Source of the DNA: Streptococcus oralis
GTDB taxonomy: Bacteria; Bacillota; Bacilli; Lactobacillales; Streptococcaceae
Assembly (NCBI RefSeq): GCF_001578705.1
Contig: NZ_KQ969038.1
Span: 36,036 to 100,035 of the forward strand
Reading direction: 5' to 3'
Length of the DNA: 64,000 bases
The position numbers and the translations under genes are program-made. Positions 8,777 through 17,756 of the stretch are shown piece by piece. Under the pieces are notes generated by a model. It worked only from the letters and a program-made list of their open reading frames with translations. It did not search any database and was not told the origin of the DNA. Within the stretch, counting starts at the first letter, position 1; the number at the start of each line of letters is the position of its first letter.

Positions 8777-9271
8777 TTAGTTAAACCTGTCCTGATACAG
8801 TAAATTAAACAGCCACTGAAGATTAATGAGGGGCTTAGATTGTACATCAAGTATGGGCTGAACGGTCTCTCTAATTTCATCTAAAACTAGTTGTTGATTG
8901 AATTCAATATCATTATAATGTTCATCAAATGCACTTTGAATACGAAAAACTTCATCGAAGAGATAATGATTATCAGTACCGGAATGAAACATTAAATAAT
9001 CTCCTGATGCAGAGAATATTGACTCCTTTCCCTCAATATTTCTAGCTATACTATTCATTCCATCATCGTCATAGCGGATTCCTTCTATTTCTGGTGTATA
9101 AATCCACCACATATTTTCAATCAGCATGACTAAGTCAGGCTCTGTCCCCTCCTTATGGGGCATCTGTTGGGCATAGTAGATCGAATTGTGTTTTAAATTA
9201 GCATATGCATAGAAACTTATGAGCAAGATTGTAACAATTCCTACTAGAAGCGCTTTTACCATTTTCATCAT
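8777..9271 (-). CDS. membrane-anchored tandem paralog 1 (putative immunity protein)
   Basis: This 164-residue protein is the first of the array and is translationally coupled to the large upstream protein: its ATG overlaps that gene's TGA (ATGATGA at 9265-9271). The start could be either of two adjacent in-frame ATGs or the third, two codons later. It shares the N-terminal anchor and the WWIYTPEIEGIRYDDDG block. Its variable centre is the most divergent of the four, and its end is QPILDVQSKPLINLQWLFNLLYQDRFN. Direct coupling to the toxin-like gene supports a cognate immunity role. Confidence 0.75.
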   Translation of the reverse strand: MMKMVKALLVGIVTILLISFYAYANLKHNSIYYAQQMPHKEGTEPDLVMLIENMWWIYTPEIEGIRYDDDGMNSIARNIEGKESIFSASGDYLMFHSGTDNHYLFDEVFRIQSAFDEHYNDIEFNQQLVLDEIRETVQPILDVQSKPLINLQWLFNLLYQDRFN

Positions 9272-12200
9272 CTCTTTCCTTTCTTACGACCAAACCAATT
9301 TTTAATTGGATTAACGATCCATTTGTTTACAGTGTTTACCACTGGTTTTATAATATAGCGATTGGTTGCCCGAGCGATTGGCCTTACAACCTTCTGATAA
9401 ATCGGTTTGACGATTGGTTTAACAATATGGTTGTAGACGGGCTTAACAACATAGTTATAGACGGGTTTGACGACTGTCCGATTCACAAAACTTGCCGCAG
9501 GCTTGAGTACATGATTGTAGACGGGCTTAAGCACATTGTTGTGGATAGCTTTTGCAATAGGCTTCACCACGTGATTATAGGCAGGTTTGACAACTCCATG
9601 GTAGAAGGGTTTCGCTACTGCATTATAAGCAAAGTTTACGATTGGTTTTACTACTGGTTTTATAACCTTTTGATAGAGCGGTTTAGCCACTTTATTCACA
9701 GCGACATCAACTACTGGTTTGACGACACTATTGTAGAGGGGTTTCACCACATTGGTAGCTACAAAGGTTACGACTGGCTTAAGGAGATAGTCATTAACAG
9801 CCTTTGTCACTCTCGCACCCACATATAAGGTAGCACTTCCAAAAGTAGCCAAGGTATTTCCTATCGGAGCTGCAATATGCTTCTCGACAAATTTTAGTGG
9901 GTGTTTCATAAAGGAATCAAAGCCGGATTTTAGTGGTTCCAAAATATCTTTTTGAATCGTCGTTGAAGGATCTTTCCACAACCGTTCTACAAAAGCTTTG
10001 CCCTCATTGAACTTTTTCATCCCAAACAAGGCGAGCCCTGATAAACTAAAAATACTTCCAAGTAACAAGAGATCTTTATAGCCCTCGGCAGTGGTATTTC
10101 CCGACTGCTCTTTGAGTACTTGGTGATAATACTCTTGACGTTTCTGCTCCAAGCCATCTGTATGGTAATATTTTTCGATGGCCTGATCCAAATCCAAGTC
10201 TTTAAAGTCCCTATGATACTTCAGGATAAAGGCATCTATATCTGTGAGCGTGTCCTTTTCATCGATGGTTGTTAATAAGTCTCCTGTTAGAGAATTATTT
10301 TGAAAAAGAATCGCTTTTGGGGATAAGCCAAAAAGGTTAAATGGGGAAAAACCTGCAAAAAATTTCCCTACTTCTTTTAGAAAACTACTTTGATAAGAGG
10401 TAGCAATCGGTGCAGCCAGATGTGGAAAGTCAATAGTATATGATGGAGATGTGTGCAAATCAGATAATAGATAATGAATTTTAGAAGTTAAAAAATCTGG
10501 GGCTTCTCCAAAATCATTGGTCATGGATTGCAGTTTATCTTTTGAGTAAGGAACACGCGCGATGGCGTTAGCAATAGCGTGATTGATTTTATTGCGATTA
10601 TTACCATATTTTTTGCGTGCTTCATCTCCAACAGCCCTGATATAATCAAGAAACAATTTCTTCTCATCTTGATTCATCTTGGTATTGGTTAAAAAGGGAT
10701 CTTTTTTGGTTGGTATCTCTTGCTTTTTGGGTTCAGTATGACTATCCTCTACTCTTTGGCCTTGGTTATTTGGTACTTGGTTTGATCCCTGAGAAAAGGA
10801 TGGTAATGAGCTCCCTGCCAAAGAGGTCTCTACAGGGTAATTAGAGTTTGCTGAGGAAAAGGATGATGGCAGCTGTGGCCTGATAGTCTTCTCCGCGTTA
10901 GGATTCGTAATTTTGCTAGAAGGTTGAAGATTTTCCTTAGCTTGTGGAATCTTCTGATAAACAAAAACCTTTTCTACAGCATGTTCGACCAAGGTCTCAA
11001 ATACTGTTGGCGTCACATAACCATCTACTTTCTTAGGTGTATGCTTTAGTCTTTGCCCCTCGAGAACTTTATAAGTTAGAGTACCGTACAACTCCTTCCC
11101 TTTTTCATCTTGAAACTTTAATGTTACGGGTAGTTCTTTTTGATAGACGAACTGAATCCTTGTTTTTGCCTTATTTTCTGTTAATCTCTTAACATCTACT
11201 AATCGATAATTTGGAATATTAAGGGATTCCACTTTATAAGATTCATCATCGAAACCTTTATAAAATTCTGTTTTCTTTAATTCTTTTCCATGTTTATCAA
11301 CATACTGGACAATAATCGGTTTAGAAACTCGCGTATTGATATTGGCTTGCAAGCTGCTTCCAAAAATATCGTACCTTACAGCTATTGGGTAGTAGTAAGA
11401 ATCATTCACTCTTTTTGGGGCAGGCGAGTAGAAGGTATAATCAAAATTTGAAATAAAGCCAGCTCCAAGATAGCCACCTTTCGGAAGATCTTTAGAGCCA
11501 TTTAGACCGACTACGCCTGAAGTAGCATCATAGATAATTCCATCTTCCTTGACGAGATTGGATTCTGTCGGAATGATTTCAACTAAATTTGCAAGGTTCG
11601 TTTGAACTCCCTGAGCGGCATCAATATCGGTAGAAATAAAACTAACAAGTATGGGTTGCTCAATCTTAGTTCCATGTTTTACAATTTGATAATGTAGAGC
11701 GAGGTTACTTGCATTGTTGTACAATACAACGATAGAATTCCCTGTTGCGCCTGGAATAAATTGCTCACCTGAGAAACCTAGTCCTTTTGGACGACTATCC
11801 TGAAATCCAGAATTTGAAGCCCACTCATCTTTATCACTTTCAATGACCGTCCATAGTAAATCTAAATCTATACCAGATAAGGTTTTGCCGACAAAATTGA
11901 TTCGTCCACTATCACCTACATTGTTGCTATATGCTATAACAGGGGTTGAGGGAGTGTTGGCCTCACCAAATCGTTCACTGTCATTTAAAAGACCATTTTC
12001 AGTTCCTTTATCAATTTCGACATATGTTTTATCAGACCAATGAAGTCCTTCTTTGCTGAGAAAGTTATCATCAGTTAGGTTATTTCCCTCAAGATTAATT
12101 TCAACATCTTTGAAAAAATCGACACCGGTCGCAGATGGATTTACTCCACCAGAGACTTCAATTTTAGTAATGCTAGGTTCAGAAGTCCCACTATTTTTGT

Positions 12201-12387
12201 CTTCCTTTAAATCGGAAATTGCATTGTTCGGATTGCCGACAACGACATCATTTGGCGTAGATTTTGCCATATTTTCAACACTAGATTTTGTACTAGTCTG
12301 TACAGCTTCATCAGCCATGACACTATAGGTACTGAGGGATAGAACCGTTGCAAAAAGAAATATCCCATGTTTTACAAATAATTTCAC
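9268..12387 (-). CDS. secreted MucBP protein with TelC-like toxin domain and Lys-Pro repeat tail
   Basis: This 1039-residue protein starts at GTG 12387 (AAGGAG 5 bases upstream) with a Sec signal peptide ending near VMADE. Regions: an adhesin-like beta-rich part (about 45-350), two MucBP-like repeats (about 355-475; VQYVDKHGKEL, LKFQDEKGKELYG), a Ser/Pro-rich linker, and a helical domain (about 575-775). That domain contains DFPHLAAPIAT, DIDAF and DLDQAIEKYYH, matching in order the DFTHQSITMAT, DLDSV and YDQVISSYY motifs of the LXG TelC-type toxin at 44221-45858. A hydrophobic segment (about 785-800) and a 175-residue Lys-Pro repeat tail (865-1039) follow. There is no LPXTG. I infer a Sec-exported toxin of the TelC (lipid II phosphatase) family; a pure adhesin remains possible. 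Confidence 0.6.
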   Translation of the reverse strand: MKLFVKHGIFLFATVLSLSTYSVMADEAVQTSTKSSVENMAKSTPNDVVVGNPNNAISDLKEDKNSGTSEPSITKIEVSGGVNPSATGVDFFKDVEINLEGNNLTDDNFLSKEGLHWSDKTYVEIDKGTENGLLNDSERFGEANTPSTPVIAYSNNVGDSGRINFVGKTLSGIDLDLLWTVIESDKDEWASNSGFQDSRPKGLGFSGEQFIPGATGNSIVVLYNNASNLALHYQIVKHGTKIEQPILVSFISTDIDAAQGVQTNLANLVEIIPTESNLVKEDGIIYDATSGVVGLNGSKDLPKGGYLGAGFISNFDYTFYSPAPKRVNDSYYYPIAVRYDIFGSSLQANINTRVSKPIIVQYVDKHGKELKKTEFYKGFDDESYKVESLNIPNYRLVDVKRLTENKAKTRIQFVYQKELPVTLKFQDEKGKELYGTLTYKVLEGQRLKHTPKKVDGYVTPTVFETLVEHAVEKVFVYQKIPQAKENLQPSSKITNPNAEKTIRPQLPSSFSSANSNYPVETSLAGSSLPSFSQGSNQVPNNQGQRVEDSHTEPKKQEIPTKKDPFLTNTKMNQDEKKLFLDYIRAVGDEARKKYGNNRNKINHAIANAIARVPYSKDKLQSMTNDFGEAPDFLTSKIHYLLSDLHTSPSYTIDFPHLAAPIATSYQSSFLKEVGKFFAGFSPFNLFGLSPKAILFQNNSLTGDLLTTIDEKDTLTDIDAFILKYHRDFKDLDLDQAIEKYYHTDGLEQKRQEYYHQVLKEQSGNTTAEGYKDLLLLGSIFSLSGLALFGMKKFNEGKAFVERLWKDPSTTIQKDILEPLKSGFDSFMKHPLKFVEKHIAAPIGNTLATFGSATLYVGARVTKAVNDYLLKPVVTFVATNVVKPLYNSVVKPVVDVAVNKVAKPLYQKVIKPVVKPIVNFAYNAVAKPFYHGVVKPAYNHVVKPIAKAIHNNVLKPVYNHVLKPAASFVNRTVVKPVYNYVVKPVYNHIVKPIVKPIYQKVVRPIARATNRYIIKPVVNTVNKWIVNPIKNWFGRKKGKR
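9271..9795 (-). repeat. Lys-Pro octad repeat tail
   Basis: The last 175 codons of the 1039-residue protein encode about 17 units built on a hydrophobic pair, Lys-Pro, a hydrophobic or Tyr residue and Asn (for example VVKPVYN, VLKPVYN, IVKPIYQ). Spacing is mostly 8 residues with some longer units, and the tail ends in a basic cluster (GRKKGKR). The DNA repeats too (GTAGACGGGCTTAA-like blocks). The pattern suggests an amphipathic, positively charged structure. Confidence 0.85.
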
Positions 12388-12633
12388 AACATCTCCTTAA
12401 AATTTTACTGAAATTTTATGGTATCAAATAAACTGATTAAAGTCCAGAAATATGACCGAACTGAATTTGAAGATTATGTTGCTGAAAAACACTTTATGAT
12501 GGCTTACAAGCTATTCAGTCTCAATTCAGAAAACCATTCGGATGATAGAACACAAAGAAGCAACAACTATTTTTAGCTGTTGCTTCTTGAAACGATTTCT
12601 TTCTAATCTCAGCTTAAGAAATACTATCTATTC
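12388..12633. other. intergenic region with ORF remnant and hairpin
   Basis: Between endoD and the MucBP gene there is a plus-strand open frame of 52 codons (12418-12576, beginning MVSNKLIKVQKYDRTEFEDY) with no ribosome binding site. It looks like a fragment of a longer lost gene that I do not recognise. An 11-bp perfect hairpin (AAGAAGCAACA at 12555-12565 with TGTTGCTTCTT at 12578-12588) overlaps its end and probably terminates endoD transcription, although the T-run is weak. Confidence 0.5.
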
Positions 12634-15600
12634 TTAGTCTTCTCTCTTTTTCAAAGCTACAAGTCCATAGCCACTCATCACTCCGAGAAGCCCCAGAGCT
12701 ACAAGACTGGCATCTGTTTCTACTCCTGTATTTGGCAGTTGTTTGCTTGCTACTTCACCTTTGACAGGCACTTCTGCAGTTGGAGCATTGGTACTTGGTG
12801 TAGCTGGAAGTCCCTTTTGCTCTTTAGAGAGGGTATCAGCATGAGGTTTATCTGGACTTGGCGCCACTTCTTTTGTTCCAACTTCTGTGATTTCTGGAAT
12901 AGCTTCCTTGAGAACTTCAGTTGAACGAAGGGTGCGTTTGCCTTGGACATCTACTTCTACTAGACGACGAATTTGTCCTTCTTCTCCTTTTTGGACAAGT
13001 TGACGTTGACCTTTTAGAAGGCTTGCATTTGGTCGCTCTTGACGTTCGAAGTCCACTGTATCCTCTTCAATTTCTAGTTTCGGAATTTCTAAAACTAGGT
13101 CTTTTACTCCCCCAGCCGGTTGGTTGCTTGATAGAACTTTTGTTCCAACTTCTGTGATTTCTGGGATAGCTTCCTTAAGAACTTCAGTTGAACGAAGGGT
13201 GCGTTTGCCTTGGGCATCTACTTCTACTAGACGACGAATTTGCCCTTCTTCTCCTTTTTGGACAAGTTGACGTTGACCTTTAAGAAGATCCACATTTTGT
13301 CTTTCTTGACGTTCAAAGGCTGTTGTTTCTGTTTCAATAACCAGTTCAGGCAATGCCTCTACTGTTGGCACCACTTCATTAGGATCCATGCTGCCAACGT
13401 GGTGACTTTCTTCTGCAGGAGCTAGTTTCTTATTCAGCTTTTCTTTCATGTCCACAAAAGCTTGTGGAGTTGGATTTTGTAGAGCTAACAAAGCTTCAGC
13501 TTGGGCAATCAACTCATCTTGAGAATCTTTTTCACGGACGGATTCGAGCAAGCCTTCCAATTCTTCTCTAGCAGTTTGATAACGTTGATTTCCATCCAAG
13601 TCCGCTCCAGCTTGTTTCAATTCATTCAAGGCTTTGTTGACTTCTTCCTGACTGGCATCATGGTTTTCAGCAACAGCTTTCGCAGCATTGAGCTTCTCTA
13701 CTAACGCTTCTTGTTTGTCCTCACTTGAGAAGGTGTAGGCAAGGGTTGACTGACGGCCTTTGGCAGCAGTGATTTCTTGTTTGAGGTACTCATCATTGAC
13801 AGCTGCTTTTGGAGAAACCAAAACATCAAACTCAGCGGTGTGCCCCTTGTAATGCAAGGTCAAGGTCTGACGACCAGTCTTTTGAGCATCGTAGCCTGTA
13901 ATTTCAACACCTTGATCAGTAAAGCTGTGAGCCTCTTCTGTCTCATCATCATAGAGAACTCCAAAGCGACCTTCTGCAAGATCCAGTTGATCTCCAACTA
14001 GATAGTCTGTTTTTGGTTTCTGAGTAATATACAAGCCTGCTACTTCTTTTGGTTTTCCTTCATCTTGGCCAGTCACTTGTACGTTTAAATCACCAGTAAC
14101 TGGAAGTCCAAGGTAGCTGACTGTGAGCTTCTGTTCCCCTTTTTGATGAGCGTCGTATCCAGATACAGTCACACCTGAGTGGGTGAGGTTAATCAGCTCG
14201 TCGGCTTGTCCCCCTTCATATTGAACACGGAGTGTTCCGCCTCTGAGGTCGAGTTTTTCTCCCTCTTTATAAACCGCCTTCTTAGGTCCTTTTTCAAGGC
14301 TGACAGATTTAATTTTTCTTTCATCCTGTGGAATCGCTACAGCCAAAGTGTTACTGATTTCTTTGCCAGGTAGTTGGGTACGATAGTAGAGGAGATTTGG
14401 TTGCTTGTTAAAGGCTAATGGTGCTGTTACCAGGTCCCCACCAGTTTCAGTCTTCAAGGTTGCAATTGGTGTTTGTGAATCCGCCTTGTCGTAAACGGTG
14501 ATGGTTGCACCTGCCGGAACATCAGAGAAGCCTAGTTGAACTTGATGGTTTCCAAGTGAACGAGCCGCTACCTTAGCCATTGGAATATTTTGACTTTCTG
14601 TGTCCAAGGTTTCGTACATCTTCCAGTTGTAGATACGAATGGCCTTCCAAGGTGTTCCGTTATCAGATGTAATGACATGCAAACGCCAGTCTTGGGCGGT
14701 GATTGGTTTATCAAGAGTGATATCCGTAACGTGCGCTTTATTACCACGGACTTCCTTAGCTAGTTTCCACTCGCCATCAGTATCCTTGTAATAAAGATCA
14801 AAGTCCTTGGTGTTCATCAAACCATCGTTAACAGACTCACCGCCAGCTCCCGCATGATCCATCACCCATCTAACAACACGACGTGGTTGGGTCAAGCGAA
14901 TATCCACACTACCGCTCAACTGAGCTGAAGACCACTTATCTGACAAGCTAGTAATGGTACCGTTCAACATACCTTCGATACCTTCTCCACCTTCAGTATT
15001 TGGGAAAGTGCTATCAATAACAGTCGCCCCTGGAACAATATTTTCAGCCAAAGGTCTAGGAAGACTGGTATCTTGAACAGTCATCCCCCAGTTAAAGGAT
15101 GTCGTCGCAACTTCAGAGCGGAGGCCATTTTTACCAACTGCAACGACCTTCAATTCTTGAGTCGTACCAGTCGCATTAGCAGAACGGCTAACTTTTGGCA
15201 AGTAGATAGTGGAAGCAGATGATCCTGTCAATAAACGCCAGTTATCTCCATCTTTTTCGTAAACTTCATAGAAATCGGCATCCTTGTTACCCGCAAACTG
15301 GATAACTGCTTCAGCTTCTTGGGCGTTTTTAAGTGATTGTTTCACAACAGAAAGACCCGTCGGCGCTTGTGGTGTTTGGTGATTGTCTGAAATTGTTAAT
15401 TGACCTAAATTGAACTGATAATTTTTTACAGCTCCTTCATGCTCGAAGAAGAGTTTGACTGCATAGATGGTTTTACCTGCTAGTGAGCTGAGGTCAAATT
15501 CTTCATTTGTCCAATCGTCAGATCGCGTAAGTTCCTTCCATGCATTTGCATCATCAAATTTATAGTCTGGAGTCGTAGAGAAGGCCATATAAACTTTAGA

Positions 15601-17415
15601 GCCTTTTCCTCCCTTGTGGGCAACACGGAGTTTGGTTTTCTCAGTCACTTCTAGTTTAGTAGAATACAAATTCACATCCTGGTCTGTCTTGCCAGCTACA
15701 TCACCTGAGAATTTAAGTGAGTTACCGCCATTATAAGCATCTGTAAAGTCATATTCTGCACGAAGTTTTTCACCTGTCGAAGTCTGCCACCAGCGCCATG
15801 TTGGCAAGACACCTGAAACCGAACGGTAGTTCCACTCAGAATCCTTAGAAACTTTGCCGTCAACAAACCATTTTCTACCGTGCCCTGTATTAAAAGAGGT
15901 AGTGAAGGTGCGTCCTACTGCTGGTGTACGATCAGCAACTAAATTGGCAATCCCATACCACTCTTTGTCCGCTGGTTTTTGAGCCGTTGGATCTCCTTGG
16001 TAACCTGTAAAGAAGATGTCTTCGTTCTTGTGGTAGTCTTCGCCTGTTTTTCCTAGACTGGTAATCGTATCTGGTGCAAAGAGTCCAAGTGACAAACGCA
16101 ACTTGCCTTTTTCATCTAAGAGGGCATCCCATTTGACTTTGGTCTTATAAGAACCACCTTGTTGCAATTCCAAACCGGCAAAGACATCATATTGGCTACG
16201 CTCTAGCCATTTAGCCATCTCTACTGAGTGGTCATTCTTTTCTTTGTTCCAGTTGAAGTTGGCAAAGAATTGATCTGCAGGAACCTTGTCGCCTTCTTTT
16301 TGCATGAACTGGTAGTTGTAATCACCTAGACCATCTTCGTGGTAACGACCGTATTTGTAGGTCATGGCATCGTACCAAGCATACTTGATTGGGTGATTGA
16401 CTTTAGCTGCGTATTCTTTTGTATAGAGCATGAATTGGCGCATCTTTTCACCAAGAGGTTCTACCAATTCACCCGTTGTTTCCTGGTTGATGAAATAACC
16501 ATCAAATCCGTAATACTTAGCAAGATCGACAAGTTTTCGTGCAATAGGGAAGGTACCATCTGCATCTTGTTTCAAAGCAGCGGCAAATTTCTCTTGGTCG
16601 GCAATGCTGTTTGACCAGTTGAAGAAGAGTGTTCCATAAACGGGAACTCCGTTGCGGTGACCGGCATCAATGACATCTGGAGTTGGAACTAGACCTTCCC
16701 AGAAGACCATTGAATCCAAGTATTGCCAGTAGTCAAAGGCGTAGGCCTTGAATTCTTCTCCACCAACAGAAGCGTGGTCTTTAGCTTTCGAGTTGGTATT
16801 TGCTAGCGCTTGAACCTTGGCTCTTCTGCTTGCTTTTTCATTAACCAACTGACCTCTGTGGCGCTTGGCAAGTTCAACTGAGGAACGGTTGATGGGATCG
16901 TCCTCACGCGCACCCGGTTCCCATTTCAGCAAATCTTCCCATGTATCAAATTTGATTTCTTTGGGCCGGAGACTCTTTTCTTCATTTTTAGGAACGTCTG
17001 CTAGACTTGGTTTATCGGCTTTCTTCTCAGCTATTTGAGGAGCTTCCTCTGATTTGACGCCTTCTTTATCAGATAATGGAGCTGTTTCTTCAACTTTTTC
17101 TGTTGGAGCTGGCTTCGCTTCTTCTTTTTCATTAACCAAATCCGTTATTGCTGGAGTGTTTTCTGAAATTGGTTGCTCAGCTACTTTATTCTCTGTTTCC
17201 GATAATTGTTTTTCGATAGCTGTGGTATCTGGATTAGTTGATTCACTAGCACTTGTCGCTTGAGCACTCGTATTAGTAGCTGGATCAGGGACTGTAACCT
17301 GTTCGGCAAGAGCTGGGCTCGCAAATAGAGCTGAACCAATCATCAAGGAACAAGCCCCGATTGACAACTTACGAATACTGTAACGGCAACGTTTTTCAAA
17401 AAATAGATCTTTCAT
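12634..17415 (-). CDS. endoD: endo-beta-N-acetylglucosaminidase D, wall-anchored (GH85)
   Basis: This 1593-residue surface enzyme cleaves the chitobiose core of N-linked glycans. It has a YSIRK-type signal peptide (YSIRKLSIGACSLMIGSALF, cleavage after ALA near 37) and a low-complexity Glu/Ala/Pro stretch. The GH85 catalytic domain (about 210-560) has the catalytic Asn-x-Glu in YYGFDGYFINQET near residue 307. Carbohydrate-binding and Ig-like modules follow, with two bacterial Ig-like repeats (YLGLPVTGDLNVQVTG; YKGHTAEFDVLV), a helical segment, two G5-like repeats and a C-terminal LPNTG sorting signal with membrane segment and KKRED tail. AGGAGG is upstream. It has its own promoter overlapping a cre site, so CcpA repression is expected. 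Confidence 0.96.
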   Translation of the reverse strand: MKDLFFEKRCRYSIRKLSIGACSLMIGSALFASPALAEQVTVPDPATNTSAQATSASESTNPDTTAIEKQLSETENKVAEQPISENTPAITDLVNEKEEAKPAPTEKVEETAPLSDKEGVKSEEAPQIAEKKADKPSLADVPKNEEKSLRPKEIKFDTWEDLLKWEPGAREDDPINRSSVELAKRHRGQLVNEKASRRAKVQALANTNSKAKDHASVGGEEFKAYAFDYWQYLDSMVFWEGLVPTPDVIDAGHRNGVPVYGTLFFNWSNSIADQEKFAAALKQDADGTFPIARKLVDLAKYYGFDGYFINQETTGELVEPLGEKMRQFMLYTKEYAAKVNHPIKYAWYDAMTYKYGRYHEDGLGDYNYQFMQKEGDKVPADQFFANFNWNKEKNDHSVEMAKWLERSQYDVFAGLELQQGGSYKTKVKWDALLDEKGKLRLSLGLFAPDTITSLGKTGEDYHKNEDIFFTGYQGDPTAQKPADKEWYGIANLVADRTPAVGRTFTTSFNTGHGRKWFVDGKVSKDSEWNYRSVSGVLPTWRWWQTSTGEKLRAEYDFTDAYNGGNSLKFSGDVAGKTDQDVNLYSTKLEVTEKTKLRVAHKGGKGSKVYMAFSTTPDYKFDDANAWKELTRSDDWTNEEFDLSSLAGKTIYAVKLFFEHEGAVKNYQFNLGQLTISDNHQTPQAPTGLSVVKQSLKNAQEAEAVIQFAGNKDADFYEVYEKDGDNWRLLTGSSASTIYLPKVSRSANATGTTQELKVVAVGKNGLRSEVATTSFNWGMTVQDTSLPRPLAENIVPGATVIDSTFPNTEGGEGIEGMLNGTITSLSDKWSSAQLSGSVDIRLTQPRRVVRWVMDHAGAGGESVNDGLMNTKDFDLYYKDTDGEWKLAKEVRGNKAHVTDITLDKPITAQDWRLHVITSDNGTPWKAIRIYNWKMYETLDTESQNIPMAKVAARSLGNHQVQLGFSDVPAGATITVYDKADSQTPIATLKTETGGDLVTAPLAFNKQPNLLYYRTQLPGKEISNTLAVAIPQDERKIKSVSLEKGPKKAVYKEGEKLDLRGGTLRVQYEGGQADELINLTHSGVTVSGYDAHQKGEQKLTVSYLGLPVTGDLNVQVTGQDEGKPKEVAGLYITQKPKTDYLVGDQLDLAEGRFGVLYDDETEEAHSFTDQGVEITGYDAQKTGRQTLTLHYKGHTAEFDVLVSPKAAVNDEYLKQEITAAKGRQSTLAYTFSSEDKQEALVEKLNAAKAVAENHDASQEEVNKALNELKQAGADLDGNQRYQTAREELEGLLESVREKDSQDELIAQAEALLALQNPTPQAFVDMKEKLNKKLAPAEESHHVGSMDPNEVVPTVEALPELVIETETTAFERQERQNVDLLKGQRQLVQKGEEGQIRRLVEVDAQGKRTLRSTEVLKEAIPEITEVGTKVLSSNQPAGGVKDLVLEIPKLEIEEDTVDFERQERPNASLLKGQRQLVQKGEEGQIRRLVEVDVQGKRTLRSTEVLKEAIPEITEVGTKEVAPSPDKPHADTLSKEQKGLPATPSTNAPTAEVPVKGEVASKQLPNTGVETDASLVALGLLGVMSGYGLVALKKRED
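12870..13403 (-). repeat. tandem G5-like repeat in endoD, 267-bp period
   Basis: Two copies of an 89-codon unit start at 12870 and 13137 on the plus strand. They are almost identical through the segment encoding LKGQRQLVQKGEEGQIRRLV and LRSTEVLKEAIPEITEVG. G5 domains are common stalk modules in streptococcal wall proteins. The near identity of the DNA suggests recent duplication or conversion. Confidence 0.8.
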
Positions 17416-17438
17416 CTTATCCTCCTAATAAAATATAA

Positions 17439-17453
17439 AGTAAGCGCTTCACT
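17439..17453. promoter_or_regulatory. cre-like site in the endoD leader
   Basis: The palindromic AAGCGCTT core within AGTAAGCGCTTCACT fits the CcpA cre pattern. It lies downstream of the endoD promoter, a roadblock position. Confidence 0.65.
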
Positions 17454-17508
17454 CTTTTGATAAAAAGTAACTGTTCTCAGTGCACACCACCAGAACAGGA
17501 TCATCTTC

Positions 17509-17536
17509 ATTCTACCTCATGTGAAAACGTTGTCAA
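17509..17536 (-). promoter_or_regulatory. endoD promoter overlapped by a cre site
   Basis: The minus-strand -35 TTGACA (17531-17536) and -10 TAGAAT (17509-17514) are 16 bases apart. The stretch TGACAACGTTTTCA (17522-17535) fits the cre consensus and overlaps the -35 and spacer, the classic position for CcpA repression. Confidence 0.8.
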
Positions 17537-17756
17537 TCCGTTTGATAAAAAAACTATAACTAGGATAAAAAACAGTTTAATTTGGATATAATCCTTGCAG
17601 ACATTTATACTTGAGGTAAGAACTCTATTTAAGGAAGAAATTTAAAAAAGTTAGCGATTTCTTACTAAAATATCAAGAAAACACTTGTGGGATTTCCTAT
17701 TATCCTTTAAAATAGAATAGGAGAAATTCCGCGATTATTTTTCGGAGGAAAAAGAA

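Noticed and set aside
9271-9795. possible CRISPR or minisatellite in the Lys-Pro region
   Set aside because: The repetition follows codons of one frame and has no unique spacers; it is a protein repeat.
9427-9828. 133-codon plus-strand frame
   Set aside because: It lies wholly opposite the Lys-Pro repeat region and arises from that repeat; no start signal.
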